DNA from: Atopomonas sediminilitoris | GTDB taxonomy: Bacteria; Pseudomonadota; Gammaproteobacteria; Pseudomonadales; Pseudomonadaceae | DNA: 64,000 nt | Assembly (NCBI RefSeq): GCF_022601735.1 | Contig: NZ_JAKUMM010000002.1 | Span: forward strand, 124,001 to 188,000 | Direction of reading: 5' to 3' | Shown here: positions 26,646-35,395 of the stretch, piece by piece | How positions within the stretch are numbered: position 1 is the stretch's first letter | Layout of the letters: every line of letters starts with the position of its first letter | Position numbers and translations under genes: made by a program | Notes under the pieces: generated by a model | Database searches by the model: none | The model's input: only the letters and a program-made list of their open reading frames with translations | Told to the model about the DNA's origin: nothing

Positions 26646-27499
26646 GCGCCCCTCCGAGCTTGTTGACGTTGGCCAAAGGCCTGCGTGATGCGGTCGAAGA
26701 TGATCGCCAGCACGACGATCGCTAGGCCGGCGAGTAAGCCGCGCCCGACTTCAAGGCGGTTGATGCCCAGCAGCACTTCTTGGCCCAGGCCGCGCGCACC
26801 AATCATCGAGGCAATCACCACCATCGACAGCGCCATCATGGTGGTTTGGTTGATCCCCGCCATGATATTGGGCAGCGCCAGCGGCAACTGCACGCCAAAT
26901 AATTGCTGGCGCGAGTTGGCACCAAAGGCGCGTGAGGCTTCTAGCACTTCAGCATCGACCAAGCGAATCCCCAAGTCGGTCAGGCGGATTAGCGGCGGCA
27001 CCGCATACACCACGGTGGCGATGATGGCGGGGATTTTGCCCAAGCCAAACAGCATCACCACGGGGATCAGGTAGACAAAGCTGGGCATGGTTTGCATCAC
27101 GTCCAGCACCGGCAGCATGATCTGGCGTAGCCAGTTAATTCGCGCCATCAAGATACCGAGCGGGATGCCAATCGCTACCGACAGCCCCGTGGCCATGATC
27201 ATCAAGGCCAAGGTTTGCATGCCCTTATCCCACAGCCCGAGCAAGCCAATGCACGACAGCAGTGCGCCCATGGCGAGGCTGAGCTTCCAGCGTCGGCTAA
27301 CCGCAAAGGTGATGGCGATCACCGCGCCGACTACCGCCCACCATGGCGACTGGCGCAGTAACTGCTCAATCCAGATCAGCAAATCAAGGAAGGGTTGCGA
27401 CAATAGTTCAAGGGTGTCGGCGTAGTTGGCCACCAGCTCTTCGACCCAGTTGTCGATGGCGCGGCGCAGCTGCCGAGCAGGGATCAGTTCAGGAAACAT
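26642..27499 (-). CDS. proW: Glycine betaine/choline ABC transporter permease, ProW type
   Basis: A 285-residue permease with about six membrane segments and the BPD-transport signature VDAEVLEASRAFGANSRQQLFGVQLPLALPNIMAG (EAA loop contacting the ATPase). The N-terminal amphipathic extension before the first membrane helix is typical of ProW. It lies 60 nt downstream of proX, separated by a hairpin, and overlaps proV. Betaine or choline as substrate is inferred from family membership. Confidence 0.94.
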   Translation of the reverse strand: MFPELIPARQLRRAIDNWVEELVANYADTLELLSQPFLDLLIWIEQLLRQSPWWAVVGAVIAITFAVSRRWKLSLAMGALLSCIGLLGLWDKGMQTLALMIMATGLSVAIGIPLGILMARINWLRQIMLPVLDVMQTMPSFVYLIPVVMLFGLGKIPAIIATVVYAVPPLIRLTDLGIRLVDAEVLEASRAFGANSRQQLFGVQLPLALPNIMAGINQTTMMALSMVVIASMIGARGLGQEVLLGINRLEVGRGLLAGLAIVVLAIIFDRITQAFGQRQQARRGA

Positions 27500-27515
27500 G
27501 CTTACTCCAAAAACA

Positions 27516-27550
27516 CACTGGCGACAGACGCGCTGCGCCTGCCGCCAGTG
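27516..27550 (-). other. Intercistronic hairpin proX-proW
   Basis: CACTGGCG (27516-27523) and CGCCAGTG (27543-27550) form a perfect 8-bp stem with a 19-base loop containing CGC/GCG. It lies in the 60-base gap behind proX on the minus strand without a T-run, which fits an mRNA 3'-end stabiliser or partial terminator. Confidence 0.7.
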
Positions 27551-27559
27551 ATGGAACGA

Positions 27560-28561
27560 TTAAAGGGCTTGGCTTACGCGGGCGGCAACGTCGTCCGGCA
27601 CCCAGCTCTGCCACAGCTCAGGATGGGCGCTGAGGAAGTACCGCGCGGCCTCGTCGGACTCGGCGCCTTCTTCTTCAGCCCAGGCCAGCAGGCCGTTGAG
27701 CTTTTCGGTGGGAATGTTGACCTTTTCTAGGAAGGCCAGCAGTTGCGGGGCGCTGTTGGCGAACTCGGTGTTCACCCCAGCCTTGATCGTGGCGCTGGGG
27801 TAGCTGCCCGCATAAGGCGTGGCGCACTCGGCCTTGGTGTTACAGGCGTGGCCTTCGGCGTTATAGGGCTCCATCTGCAGCTGCACGAGATCAAGCTGGC
27901 CGAGCAGTGGCGTGGGCGACCAATAGTAGAAGGCGACGTTTTTCTTGCGCTTGTACGCCGAGGTGATAGCCGCCTTGAGTGCCGCACCGGTGCCTGGCGA
28001 TGACAGGTTGAAGCTGTCTTGCAGGCCATAGGCCTTAAACAGGTTGGTGTTGATCACTTCACAGGCCCAACCGGCCGGACAGGTCAGCAGCAAGCCTTTG
28101 TCGGGGTCTTCGGGGTCGGCAAAGTGCTGCTTAAAGCGTGGTAAATCTTTCACACTTTTCAGCTCAGGGAAGCGTTCGGCGACGTAGCGTGGAATCCACC
28201 ATGCCTCAACACCGCCGGTGTAGATGTCGCCAAGGCTTTGTACTTTGCCTTCGGCAACGCCTTTCTCCCAGGCCTCGCTGACGCTGTTGATCCACACTTC
28301 ACTCATCACATCCACGTCGCCACGCACAATCGCGGCCAGCATCGGCAGAGTGCCACCGGTTTCGACGCGGCTTTCACAGCCGTAGCCGTGTTGCATGATG
28401 AAACGCTCGACTTCCACCGTGATTAGGTTGGAGGTCCAGTTCATGCCGGCAAAGCGTACCGGACGGTCGAGTTCACACTCAGGGGTGGCCGCATGGGCCG
28501 AGAATGACAGGCTGGTCGCTAGGGCTAAGCCTGCAGCTGAAAGGGTTTGACGCCAATTCAT
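27560..28561 (-). CDS. proX: Glycine betaine/choline-binding periplasmic protein, ProX type
   Basis: A 333-residue periplasmic binding protein with signal peptide ending in SAHA. The mature part begins ATPECELDRPVRFAGMNWTSN and carries the tryptophan-rich ligand loops (VEAWWIPRY, FYYWSPTPLLG) typical of quaternary-amine binding. AGGAGAACCC before ATG 28561 fixes the start, although the frame is open for 126 codons upstream. First gene of the transporter operon, with a palindrome in its promoter region. Confidence 0.94.
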   Translation of the reverse strand: MNWRQTLSAAGLALATSLSFSAHAATPECELDRPVRFAGMNWTSNLITVEVERFIMQHGYGCESRVETGGTLPMLAAIVRGDVDVMSEVWINSVSEAWEKGVAEGKVQSLGDIYTGGVEAWWIPRYVAERFPELKSVKDLPRFKQHFADPEDPDKGLLLTCPAGWACEVINTNLFKAYGLQDSFNLSSPGTGAALKAAITSAYKRKKNVAFYYWSPTPLLGQLDLVQLQMEPYNAEGHACNTKAECATPYAGSYPSATIKAGVNTEFANSAPQLLAFLEKVNIPTEKLNGLLAWAEEEGAESDEAARYFLSAHPELWQSWVPDDVAARVSQAL

Positions 28562-28635
28562 GGGTTCTCCTACTCGTTGATCGTGGCCCCGCAAATAACA
28601 CAGGGGCGGCGCGCTCACGCCGGTGGAACCGCAGA

Positions 28636-28664
28636 AGTATACCGGAACAATGCTTTCAGTTGAA
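28636..28664 (-). promoter_or_regulatory. Candidate proX promoter
   Basis: On the minus strand TATACT (28641-28636) is a good -10 box and TTCAAC (28664-28659) a weak -35 box at 17-base spacing, fitting a promoter that depends on an activator. Predicted start near 28629. Confidence 0.5.
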
Positions 28665-28671
28665 ATTAACT

Positions 28672-28687
28672 GTGCAAAATATTGCAC
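28672..28687. promoter_or_regulatory. Palindromic site upstream of proX
   Basis: GTGCAA-AATA-TTGCAC is a perfect 6-bp inverted repeat, centred about 50 bases upstream of the predicted proX start. A third half-site GTGCAA occurs at 28693-28698. Position suggests an activator-type site; the protein is unknown. Confidence 0.6.
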
Positions 28688-28725
28688 GGATGGTGCAAGG
28701 CGTGCGCGGTTGCTGTCGAGTGTAG

Positions 28726-28756
28726 AAACGGCAAAGCCGCCCGAAGGCGGCTTTGC
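28726..28756 (-). terminator. Terminator after glcB
   Basis: GCAAAGCCGCC (28731-28741) and GGCGGCTTTGC (28746-28756) form a perfect 11-bp stem. On the minus strand the loop is TTCG closed by C-G, the very stable UUCG tetraloop, followed by CGTTT. It sits 25 bases after the glcB stop. Confidence 0.8.
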
Positions 28757-28781
28757 GTGGATTACAGGAATCCTTGGCGGC

Positions 28782-30956
28782 TTAGGCTTGGTGCTTGGCC
28801 TTAAACTCGCGACGACGGCGATGCAGAACCGGCTCGGTGTAACCGTTGGGCTGCTTGGTGCCTTCGATGACCAACTCGACGGCGGCTTGGAAGGCCACGC
28901 TGTCGTCAAAGTTGGGCGCCATGTTGCGGTAGGCCGCATCGCTGGCGTTTTGACGGTCGACCACGGCGGCCATGCGCTGCATGGTCTCCATCACTTGCGC
29001 TTGGCTAACCACGCCGTGACGCAGCCAGTTGGCGATGTGTTGGCTGGAGATACGCAGTGTGGCGCGGTCTTCCATCAGGCCAACATCGTGGATGTCGGGC
29101 ACTTTCGAGCAGCCCACGCCGTGGTCAATCCAGCGCACAACATAGCCAAGAATGCCTTGGGCATTGTTGTCCAGCTCGCTTTGGATCTCTTCGGCGCTCC
29201 AATCGGTGCTGGGCGCTAATGGAATGGTCAGGATGTCGTCCAGCGAAGCGCGCGGGCGCTTGGCCAGCTCGGCCTGACGCTCTGTCACGTTAACCTGATG
29301 GTAGTGCAGGGCGTGCAGAGTGGCGGCGGTCGGCGACGGTACCCAAGCCGTGTTGGCGCCGGCCATCGGGTGAGCGATTTTGGTTTCCAGCATTTGCTTG
29401 AGCTTGTCTGGAATCGGCCACATGCCTTTACCGATCTGGGCGCGACCTTGCAGGCCAGTGTTCAGGCCGATGTCGACGTTCCAGTCTTCATACGCGGCGA
29501 TCCACTTTTCGCCCTTCATGGCGGTCTTGCGCACCATGGCGCCAGCTTCCATGGAGGTGTGCAGCTCGTCGCCGGTGCGGTCTAGGAAGCCGGTGTTGAT
29601 GAACGCTACACGGTCTTTGGCGGCTTGGATGCAGGCCTTCAAGTTGACGGTGGTGCGGCGCTCTTCGTCCATGATGCCCATTTTCAGGGTGAAGCGCGGC
29701 AGCTTGAGCAGGTCTTCAACGCGACCAAACAGCTCGTTGGCAAACGCCACTTCTTCTGGGCCGTGCATCTTGGGCTTAACAATGTACATGCTGCCTTTGC
29801 GGCTGTTGGCGCGGCTGGCGCTGCCGTTAAGGTTATGGATGGCAATCAAGCTGGTGATCGCGCCATCGATAATGCCTTCAGGCACTTCGCTGCCGTCCTT
29901 GTCGAGGATGGCTTCGTTGGTCATCAGATGACCGACGTTGCGCACGAACAGCATCGAACGGCCATGCAGTGTGAGGCTGCCACCGTTGGCGGCGGTGTAT
30001 TCGCGGTCAGCGTTCATGGTGCGGGTAAACACTTCACCGCCCTTGCTGACTTGCTCTGACAGATCGCCCTTCATCAGGCCCAGCCAGTTGCTGTACACCA
30101 CGACTTTGTCGTCGGCGTCGACGGCAGCAATGGAGTCTTCGCAGTCCATGATGGTGGTCAGCGCGGCTTCCATCAGCACGTCTTTAACGCCGGCAGCGTC
30201 GGTCTGGCCGACGGGGGTGCTGGCATCGATCTGGATTTCAAAGTGCAGGCCGTTGTGCTTGAGCAGCACAGCGGTGGGCGCTGCGGCATCGCCTTGGAAG
30301 CCGATGAACTGCGCGGTGTCTTGCAAACCGGTTTGGCTGCCGTCTTGCAGGCTCACTTGCAGTGCGCCGTTGTTGACGGTGTACGCAGTGGCGTCGACAT
30401 GGTTGCCGGCGGCCAGCGGAGCGGCTTGGTTCAAGAAGTCGCGGGCAAAGGCAATCACTTTGTCGCCACGGACCTTGTTGTAGCCTTTGCCTTTTTCGGC
30501 GCCGCCTTCTTCGCTGATCACGTCGGTGCCGTACAGGGCATCGTACAGCGAGCCCCAGCGCGCGTTAGAGGCGTTCAGGGCGAAGCGGGCGTTCATCACC
30601 GGTACCACCAGCTGCGGGCCGGCAATGTTGGCGATTTCTTCGTCCACGTTGTCGGTGCTCACGCTGAAGTCAGCGGGCTCGGGCAGCAGGTAGCCGATTT
30701 CTTTTAAGAAGGCGACGTAGGCTGCGTGGTCGTGTTGACCGGCGCGGGCTTGGTGCCAGGCATCAATTTGCGCTTGCATGGCATCGCGCTTGGCCAGCAG
30801 GGCCTTGTTCTTGGGCGCCAGATCGTGGACGAGTGCGTCCAGACCTTGCCAGAACTGCTCGGCATCAACGCCGGTGCCAGGAATGGCTTGATTGTTGACA
30901 AAGTCGTACAGGACTTTGGCGACCTGAAGGCCACCGACTTGAACGCGTTCAGTCAT
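28782..30956 (-). CDS. glcB: Malate synthase G
   Basis: A 724-residue malate synthase of the large G form, condensing glyoxylate with acetyl-CoA in the glyoxylate shunt. Family features are the opening [14 protein letters not shown], the [15 protein letters not shown] segment, the Mg/glyoxylate site region [15 protein letters not shown], and [16 protein letters not shown]. The length matches GlcB (about 723-725) rather than the 530-residue AceB. GAGGT lies before ATG 30956. No glc operon genes are adjacent; the upstream gene on the same strand is a diguanylate cyclase 140 nt away. Confidence 0.98.
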   Translation of the reverse strand: MTERVQVGGLQVAKVLYDFVNNQAIPGTGVDAEQFWQGLDALVHDLAPKNKALLAKRDAMQAQIDAWHQARAGQHDHAAYVAFLKEIGYLLPEPADFSVSTDNVDEEIANIAGPQLVVPVMNARFALNASNARWGSLYDALYGTDVISEEGGAEKGKGYNKVRGDKVIAFARDFLNQAAPLAAGNHVDATAYTVNNGALQVSLQDGSQTGLQDTAQFIGFQGDAAAPTAVLLKHNGLHFEIQIDASTPVGQTDAAGVKDVLMEAALTTIMDCEDSIAAVDADDKVVVYSNWLGLMKGDLSEQVSKGGEVFTRTMNADREYTAANGGSLTLHGRSMLFVRNVGHLMTNEAILDKDGSEVPEGIIDGAITSLIAIHNLNGSASRANSRKGSMYIVKPKMHGPEEVAFANELFGRVEDLLKLPRFTLKMGIMDEERRTTVNLKACIQAAKDRVAFINTGFLDRTGDELHTSMEAGAMVRKTAMKGEKWIAAYEDWNVDIGLNTGLQGRAQIGKGMWPIPDKLKQMLETKIAHPMAGANTAWVPSPTAATLHALHYHQVNVTERQAELAKRPRASLDDILTIPLAPSTDWSAEEIQSELDNNAQGILGYVVRWIDHGVGCSKVPDIHDVGLMEDRATLRISSQHIANWLRHGVVSQAQVMETMQRMAAVVDRQNASDAAYRNMAPNFDDSVAFQAAVELVIEGTKQPNGYTEPVLHRRRREFKAKHQA

Positions 30957-31096
30957 TTTCTACCTCGCTCTGCTGGAATAGCGCCTGACCCAGTTAAAGG
31001 CGCTCAACCCGAGGCCTTGTAGTGCAAGCGGGCGAATACTACATGATGGGCGTGAATAAATCATGCGCAGGCCGTCGTGCTCTGACCGAATGGCGC

Positions 31097-32932
31097 TTAA
31101 GAGTCACTCGGGGCGGGTGCGCCGCTGTCGGTTTGCCAATGATAGGTGCGGTTGCGCCCCGCGGCTTTGGCGGCATACAAGGCTTGGTCGGCGTGCTTGA
31201 CCAGTAGTTCTGCACCTTGGCCCAGCGGCGGCACTTCCCAGCACAGGCCAATGCTGACGGTCAGTTGGCCAGTGCTGCTGTGGGGGTGCTGCAAGCGCAG
31301 CTCGGCAATGCGACGGTGGATTTGTTGCGCGGTGCCTTCGACGCTGTGCGGCGCGCTGGCGGCGAGAATGACCGCGAGCTCTTCGCCGCCGTAGCGAAAG
31401 GCTTGGTCGCCTTCGCGTTGCAGGCATTGCTGCAAGGTTTGTGCGATTAAGCGCAGCGCATCGTCACCAGCTTGGTGGCCAAAGTGGTCGTTGTAGGGCT
31501 TGAAGTGGTCGACATCGATCATCAGCAAGCCAAGCCCCGTGCTATTGCGTTGCGCACGACGCCATTCGCGTTCTAGCTCCTCATCAAAATGCCGGCGATT
31601 AAACAGGTTGGTCAGGCCGTCACGTTGCGACAGCTCTTGTAGTTCGCGCTCTAGCTTGAGGCGCGCGCTGTTGTCGCGCATCACGGCCACCAAGTATTCG
31701 TTGCCCAGCTCTTCGTGCAGTTCGGCGTTGATCTCAACCGGCTGGATGCCGCCATCGGCGCGCGTTAACTCTAGTTGAAACACACGCGGCAGCCCTTGGC
31801 GGGTGAGCTTGCGTAGGGTTTTAAGCCAATCAAAATAATTGCTGAGCAGGCTTTGTGGGTGCTGGCGTAGGACTTGCTCAAACACCGCCGCATCTTGATA
31901 GCCAAGCATGCGATAGGCGGCGCGATTGAAGTGCAGCGACTGGTTGTTGGTGAGGTCGTGAATGATAAAGCCATCATGGCTGTGGTTGTTGAGCTCGAGC
32001 ACGAGGCCAAGGCGCGACTTTTCTTGTTCTAGACGGGCTTCGGCTTGGCGTCGTTGCTCAATTTCGTCGCGCAGTTGTTGATTGGTGCTTTCGCTGCGTT
32101 GGCGCTGTTCGCGATGCCCTTGGGCCCATAAGAAGGCCATGGCTAAGCTAAGACTGACCAAAATGCCGCTGATCAAAATCAACTCAGGCAGTGGGGACTC
32201 AATCCGCGAGATCAGGCCTTGGCTGGGCTGGATGCTTAGCTCAACACCGTCTAAGCCGGCAATCGGCACGGCTTGCATGTCTTCGCCGGTTGAGCTGCCG
32301 CTTTGGTGCAGCGCTTTTTTGCGGTAGAGCAGGGTGACGGCTAGGAGGTTGCGGCGGGGGGCGTCCAGCAGCTGCTCAACCATGAGTTGAATGTCCAGCG
32401 TGATCACGAAGGCGCCGCTGAAGTGCCCCTTGTCGCGGGGTAAAAAACTGACGAGATTGAGTGCGCCGTGCTCAAGGTCGAATACCTTGTGCGGCGCTTG
32501 GCTTTCGCTATTGCTGATAAGAACGCTGTACAGCGACGACTGTGGCGACAGCGCTGCGCCGTCAAATAAGGTTTTTTTAACCAGGCGATGTTGCGGCCAG
32601 CGCACCCGCAAGTCGGCGTCAATGTAGTAGACCTGAGTTATTGCGCTACTACTCAGGGTTGAGATGGGGCTATGTAGTGTCCATTCTTCTTCAGATAGGC
32701 CTTGGTGGTGTTGCCATAGCGTATTGATGCGTTGCAGCTCATCTTGATAGCGGGTCAAACGCCTTTCCAGTGTGTCCGCGAGGGTCTGCCCCTCGCGCAT
32801 GAGGCGCTGCTCGAGTCGGCTTTGTGCTTGTTGTTGCGCTTGTAACGCCAGCGCAATGCTGCCGGCTAGCAGGCTGATAAACAGCACGCTAGGAGCGAGG
32901 CGACTGAGTGCTTTGGCGATGACTGCAAGCAT
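31097..32932 (-). CDS. Membrane diguanylate cyclase with periplasmic sensor and PAS domain
   Basis: A 611-residue GGDEF protein that should make c-di-GMP. A transmembrane helix (about 13-31), a periplasmic region with a possible Cache-like fold (about 35-250), a second helix (about 255-278), a coiled segment, a PAS domain (about 305-430) and a C-terminal GGDEF domain are visible. The active site is GGEEL (515-519), and an inhibitory site RxxD is present as REGD (506-509), five residues before it. The ribosome site of ATG 32932 is poor. The ligand of the periplasmic domain is unknown. Confidence 0.93.
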   Translation of the reverse strand: MLAVIAKALSRLAPSVLFISLLAGSIALALQAQQQAQSRLEQRLMREGQTLADTLERRLTRYQDELQRINTLWQHHQGLSEEEWTLHSPISTLSSSAITQVYYIDADLRVRWPQHRLVKKTLFDGAALSPQSSLYSVLISNSESQAPHKVFDLEHGALNLVSFLPRDKGHFSGAFVITLDIQLMVEQLLDAPRRNLLAVTLLYRKKALHQSGSSTGEDMQAVPIAGLDGVELSIQPSQGLISRIESPLPELILISGILVSLSLAMAFLWAQGHREQRQRSESTNQQLRDEIEQRRQAEARLEQEKSRLGLVLELNNHSHDGFIIHDLTNNQSLHFNRAAYRMLGYQDAAVFEQVLRQHPQSLLSNYFDWLKTLRKLTRQGLPRVFQLELTRADGGIQPVEINAELHEELGNEYLVAVMRDNSARLKLERELQELSQRDGLTNLFNRRHFDEELEREWRRAQRNSTGLGLLMIDVDHFKPYNDHFGHQAGDDALRLIAQTLQQCLQREGDQAFRYGGEELAVILAASAPHSVEGTAQQIHRRIAELRLQHPHSSTGQLTVSIGLCWEVPPLGQGAELLVKHADQALYAAKAAGRNRTYHWQTDSGAPAPSDS

Positions 32933-33018
32933 GAATGACTCAAAACGGCTGGTCTGGTTTGAGCATAGCCGCTTATGGGCGGCTTGGTTCGACGATTAAA
33001 CGTGTCTGTCGGATGGCG

Positions 33019-33471
33019 TTAAAACAAGGCCGCGATGATGTGCCACTGCTCTGCGGTGACGGGCATCACCGAGAGGCGCGAGCCTTTTTGTACCAGTGCC
33101 AGTGCCTCTAGTCCGTTGAGTTGGCGCAGCTCGGTCAATGGAATGAGGCGCGCAATGCTGTGCGCCGCGCTGACGTCAACGGCACACCATGGGTTCTTCT
33201 CGTTGCTGGCTTTGGCGCTGAAGTAAGGGCTTTGTGGGTCGAGCGCGGTTGGGTCTGGGTAGGCTTCGTGGACGATTTTACCGACACCCGCGATACCTGG
33301 CTCGGCGCAGCTGGAGTGATAAAACAGAAATAAATCCCCCGACTGCATGCTGCGCAGAAAATTGCGCGCTTGATAATTGCGCACGCCATCCCAGCGACAG
33401 GGTTGTGCCGCGCGCTGCAGATCAGCAAAGGAAAATTCATCCGGTTCAGACTTCATCAGCCAGTAATTCAT
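33019..33471 (-). CDS. EVE domain protein
   Basis: A 150-residue EVE domain (PUA-like fold, related to YTH and thymocyte nuclear protein 1). Typical parts are YWLMKSEPDEFSFADLQ at the N-terminus, WDGVRNYQARNFLRSM, and GDLFLFYHSSCAEPGIAGVGKIV. EVE domains are thought to bind modified bases in DNA or RNA; the role in the cell is not settled. It stands alone here between the cyclase and a tiny membrane-protein gene. Confidence 0.95.
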   Translation of the reverse strand: MNYWLMKSEPDEFSFADLQRAAQPCRWDGVRNYQARNFLRSMQSGDLFLFYHSSCAEPGIAGVGKIVHEAYPDPTALDPQSPYFSAKASNEKNPWCAVDVSAAHSIARLIPLTELRQLNGLEALALVQKGSRLSVMPVTAEQWHIIAALF

Positions 33472-33641
33472 GGGGCCTCGGGGTGTTTTGCACTTGTAGG
33501 ACAGTTTAAAACATCAAATAATAGCGCCCGCCGAAGCCTTGACGCCGAAAATGGGATGTGCCGCAAAGTTGGCGTCAAGAAATCGCTTTAGCCTGTGTCC
33601 GCTTTTTATAACAATAAGAAGGCAAGGTCGTTGGGGGATAT

Positions 33642-33782
33642 ATGCAGCGCAAACCAGATTTATTGTGGGTTCTAGCCTTAATTTTGGGGCTGGGCATTGT
33701 CACTACCGGCTATACCCAAAGCCAGTGGCAGCCTGAACAAGCCGAAGTCAGCACACCCGTGATTTCGCTTCAGGCCAAGTAA
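33642..33782 (+). CDS. 46-residue single-span membrane protein
   Basis: A short gene with GGGGGA directly upstream (33633-33638) and ATG at 33642. The product starts MQRKPDLLW, has one membrane helix (about residues 8-26, VLALILGLGIVTTGY) and an acidic/polar tail ending VISLQAK. The positive N-terminus predicts the C-terminus outside the cytoplasm. TATAAC at 33607-33612 could be a -10 box. No family is recognised; good ribosome site and clear topology support a real gene. Confidence 0.55.
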   Translation: MQRKPDLLWVLALILGLGIVTTGYTQSQWQPEQAEVSTPVISLQAK

Positions 33783-33887
33783 TTAGCGGTTTGGTCGCAA
33801 GGGCCAAACTGGGCGCAGGGACGCGCCATGCTTCACCTTCTTGTCTCGTACCTCTTCAAGCTACTCACACGACTTTCTGCCTAGTGC

Positions 33888-34493
33888 TTAATGGCTCTTG
33901 ACGTAATGCCATGCCTGATCGCTGGCAATGGCGTGCAGTGGGATATCCCAGCTAGCGCTCGGTAGTGTCGGTACTTGTTGGCAGGCGTGGGCAAGGCCAA
34001 TCAGTTTAGGGCCTTGCCAGTGGTGACGCTGTTGCAGTCGATGCAGAGCGCGGTCATAAAAGCCGCCGCCCATGCCTAGGCGGTTGCCTTGTGCATCAAA
34101 GCCGACAAGCGGCAGCAGGACTACATCTAAGCACTCAATACGCCGCTGCTGGCGCAGTTGAAACCGTGGCTGCGCAATGCCGAAACGATTTTTCTGCCAG
34201 TGGCTGCGCTCGCCATAGCGCTGAAACTGCATGGCGGTCAGCGGCCAGCGCTTAAGCACCGGCAGGTACACCTGCTTGCCGTGACGTTGCAGCCACTGCA
34301 GCAGTGGCGCGGGGTCGATTTCGCCGTCGTTGGCTAAATACAGGGCGACATGTTGCGCGCGGCGCAGCCACGGGTGAGTGCTCAGGCGTTGTTTGAGTGC
34401 GCGGGCGGCTTGACGTTGCTGCAGTGATGACAGGTCGCGGCGCTGTTGGCGTAGGGCTTTGCGTAGCTGCGCGCGGGTAGGCTGGGTGGTCAT
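33888..34493 (-). CDS. ygfA: 5-formyltetrahydrofolate cyclo-ligase
   Basis: A 201-residue 5-FCL that converts 5-formyl-THF to 5,10-methenyl-THF with ATP. The basic N-terminus (RAQLRKALRQQRRDLS) and the signature NRLGMGGGFYDRAL near residue 136 are diagnostic. The ATG lies about 10 nt after the end of 6S RNA and no Shine-Dalgarno is visible, as expected if it is translated from the 6S read-through transcript. The pairing with ssrS is conserved across gammaproteobacteria. Confidence 0.95.
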   Translation of the reverse strand: MTTQPTRAQLRKALRQQRRDLSSLQQRQAARALKQRLSTHPWLRRAQHVALYLANDGEIDPAPLLQWLQRHGKQVYLPVLKRWPLTAMQFQRYGERSHWQKNRFGIAQPRFQLRQQRRIECLDVVLLPLVGFDAQGNRLGMGGGFYDRALHRLQQRHHWQGPKLIGLAHACQQVPTLPSASWDIPLHAIASDQAWHYVKSH

Positions 34494-34502
34494 AGAGGAA
34501 GG

Positions 34503-34682
34503 AAAACTCCCCGAGATGCCGCTGTCGGGTTAGCCCTTGAACCCGAAAGTTCAAGGTGGCGGTTGGAGCGAACCTTAAGGCTTTCCGTCATGCGGACATG
34601 CACACCGGCTCTGCTGCCAACCTCCGAGGTTGTGCGTATCGGCTCAGGGACATCACCGACTGGCGCACATGCCAGGGAGCGT
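34503..34682 (-). ncRNA. ssrS: 6S RNA
   Basis: The regulatory RNA that binds sigma-70 RNA polymerase. On the minus strand, segments shared with E. coli 6S RNA are seen in order: CCCTGAGCCGATA (34649-34637), AGCCTTAA (34582-34575), the ACCTTGAAC...GGGTTCAAGGG hairpin (ending at 34534), and GCATCTCGGGGAG (34519-34507). The 5' segment GCTCCC pairs with the 3' GGGGAG to close the long rod. Ends are estimated from the promoter and the terminal helix, so allow a few bases either way. It lies between zapA and ygfA, the conserved setting. Confidence 0.95.
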
Positions 34683-34688
34683 GGGGCA

Positions 34689-34717
34689 ATTATACCGATA
34701 AAAGCCATGCCGGTCAG
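34689..34717 (-). promoter_or_regulatory. 6S RNA promoter
   Basis: A perfect TATAAT (34694-34689, minus strand) with CTGACC (34717-34712, 4 of 6) 17 bases upstream, immediately behind the zapA stop codon. Predicted start about 34682. Confidence 0.75.
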
Positions 34718-34719
34718 AT

Positions 34720-35025
34720 TCAATCGTCGTGACGGGCCAATGCGGTTTCTAATTTATCCAGCATGAGTGACAGCTGTTTTTGCCGGCCTTGGTTCTCTAG
34801 CTCAAGCTGCGCGCGCTCTAGAAGCAGTTCGTGGCTGATGTTGAGGGCGGCCATCACGGCGATGCGGTCGGCGCCAATGACTTTGCCAGTGCCGCGAATT
34901 TGCCGCATGCGCGCGTCGAGGTATTGACCGGCGCGTTGCAGGTTGTCGCGTTCATTTTCAGGGCAGGCCACTGTGTATTCTTTATCGAGAATATGCAGGG
35001 TGACGTTGTCGTTGCTGGGTTTCAT
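34720..35025 (-). CDS. zapA: Cell division protein ZapA
   Basis: A 101-residue ZapA, which bundles FtsZ filaments at the division site. The N-terminal globular part (VTLHILDKEYTVACPENERDNLQRA) is followed by a long C-terminal coiled coil with many Leu/Glu/Gln. It overlaps the upstream small coiled-coil gene by ATGA and is followed by the 6S RNA promoter. Context and length agree with the Pseudomonas locus. Confidence 0.95.
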   Translation of the reverse strand: MKPSNDNVTLHILDKEYTVACPENERDNLQRAGQYLDARMRQIRGTGKVIGADRIAVMAALNISHELLLERAQLELENQGRQKQLSLMLDKLETALARHDD

Positions 35026-35231
35026 CCGTCCTGCTCCAGGGATTTGAGATGCTGGATCATGGATTCGACCTTGTGCTTGGCCAGTTCATTTTTCTCAATC
35101 AGTTGTGCGCGTTCTTCACGCCACGCTTGCTCGCTGGCGAGCAAGGCGTGGTTGTGCCGGCGCAGATAATCGAGCTGTTTCAGCACGTTATCTAGCTTGT
35201 CGTGTAGGGCCTGCAAGTCCACGTTTTCCAT
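35022..35231 (-). CDS. Small coiled-coil protein, TIGR02449 family
   Basis: A 69-residue, almost wholly helical coiled-coil protein (MENVDLQALHDKLDNVLKQL...), of the TIGR02449 family that accompanies zapA in many gammaproteobacteria. It looks ZapB-like in size and heptad pattern, so a division role is plausible but unproven. ATG 35231 with GGAAA upstream is chosen over ATG 35264, since family members begin at this Met. The stop overlaps the zapA start. Confidence 0.88.
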   Translation of the reverse strand: MENVDLQALHDKLDNVLKQLDYLRRHNHALLASEQAWREERAQLIEKNELAKHKVESMIQHLKSLEQDG

Positions 35232-35395
35232 GGAGTTTCCAACGGCTAAGGGCGTATCTGGCAACTATAGGTGGGCGGCGGTGCAGGGGTCAAACTCGCT
35301 GCATAGCGTCGCGCACTCGATAAATTGGTGGCACCGCGTGCGGCGTGCCGGTGCTAGGATAGCGGTCTCATTTATTGCTTGTGTTGAACGCTGTC

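Noticed and set aside
25470..28561. Maltose- or amino-acid-type ABC transporter
   Set aside because: The long ProV-type ATPase with CBS-like tail and the Trp-rich binding protein point to quaternary amines instead.
30980..31004. AGCGCC/GGCGCT inverted repeat upstream of glcB
   Set aside because: Six-base arms with a 13-base centre in GC-rich DNA occur often by chance, and no promoter feature aligns with it.
33783..33887. Terminator or small gene in the gap before ygfA
   Set aside because: A GTTTGG/CCAAAC stem (33789-33809) exists but lacks a T-run on either strand; no start codon with a ribosome site follows.
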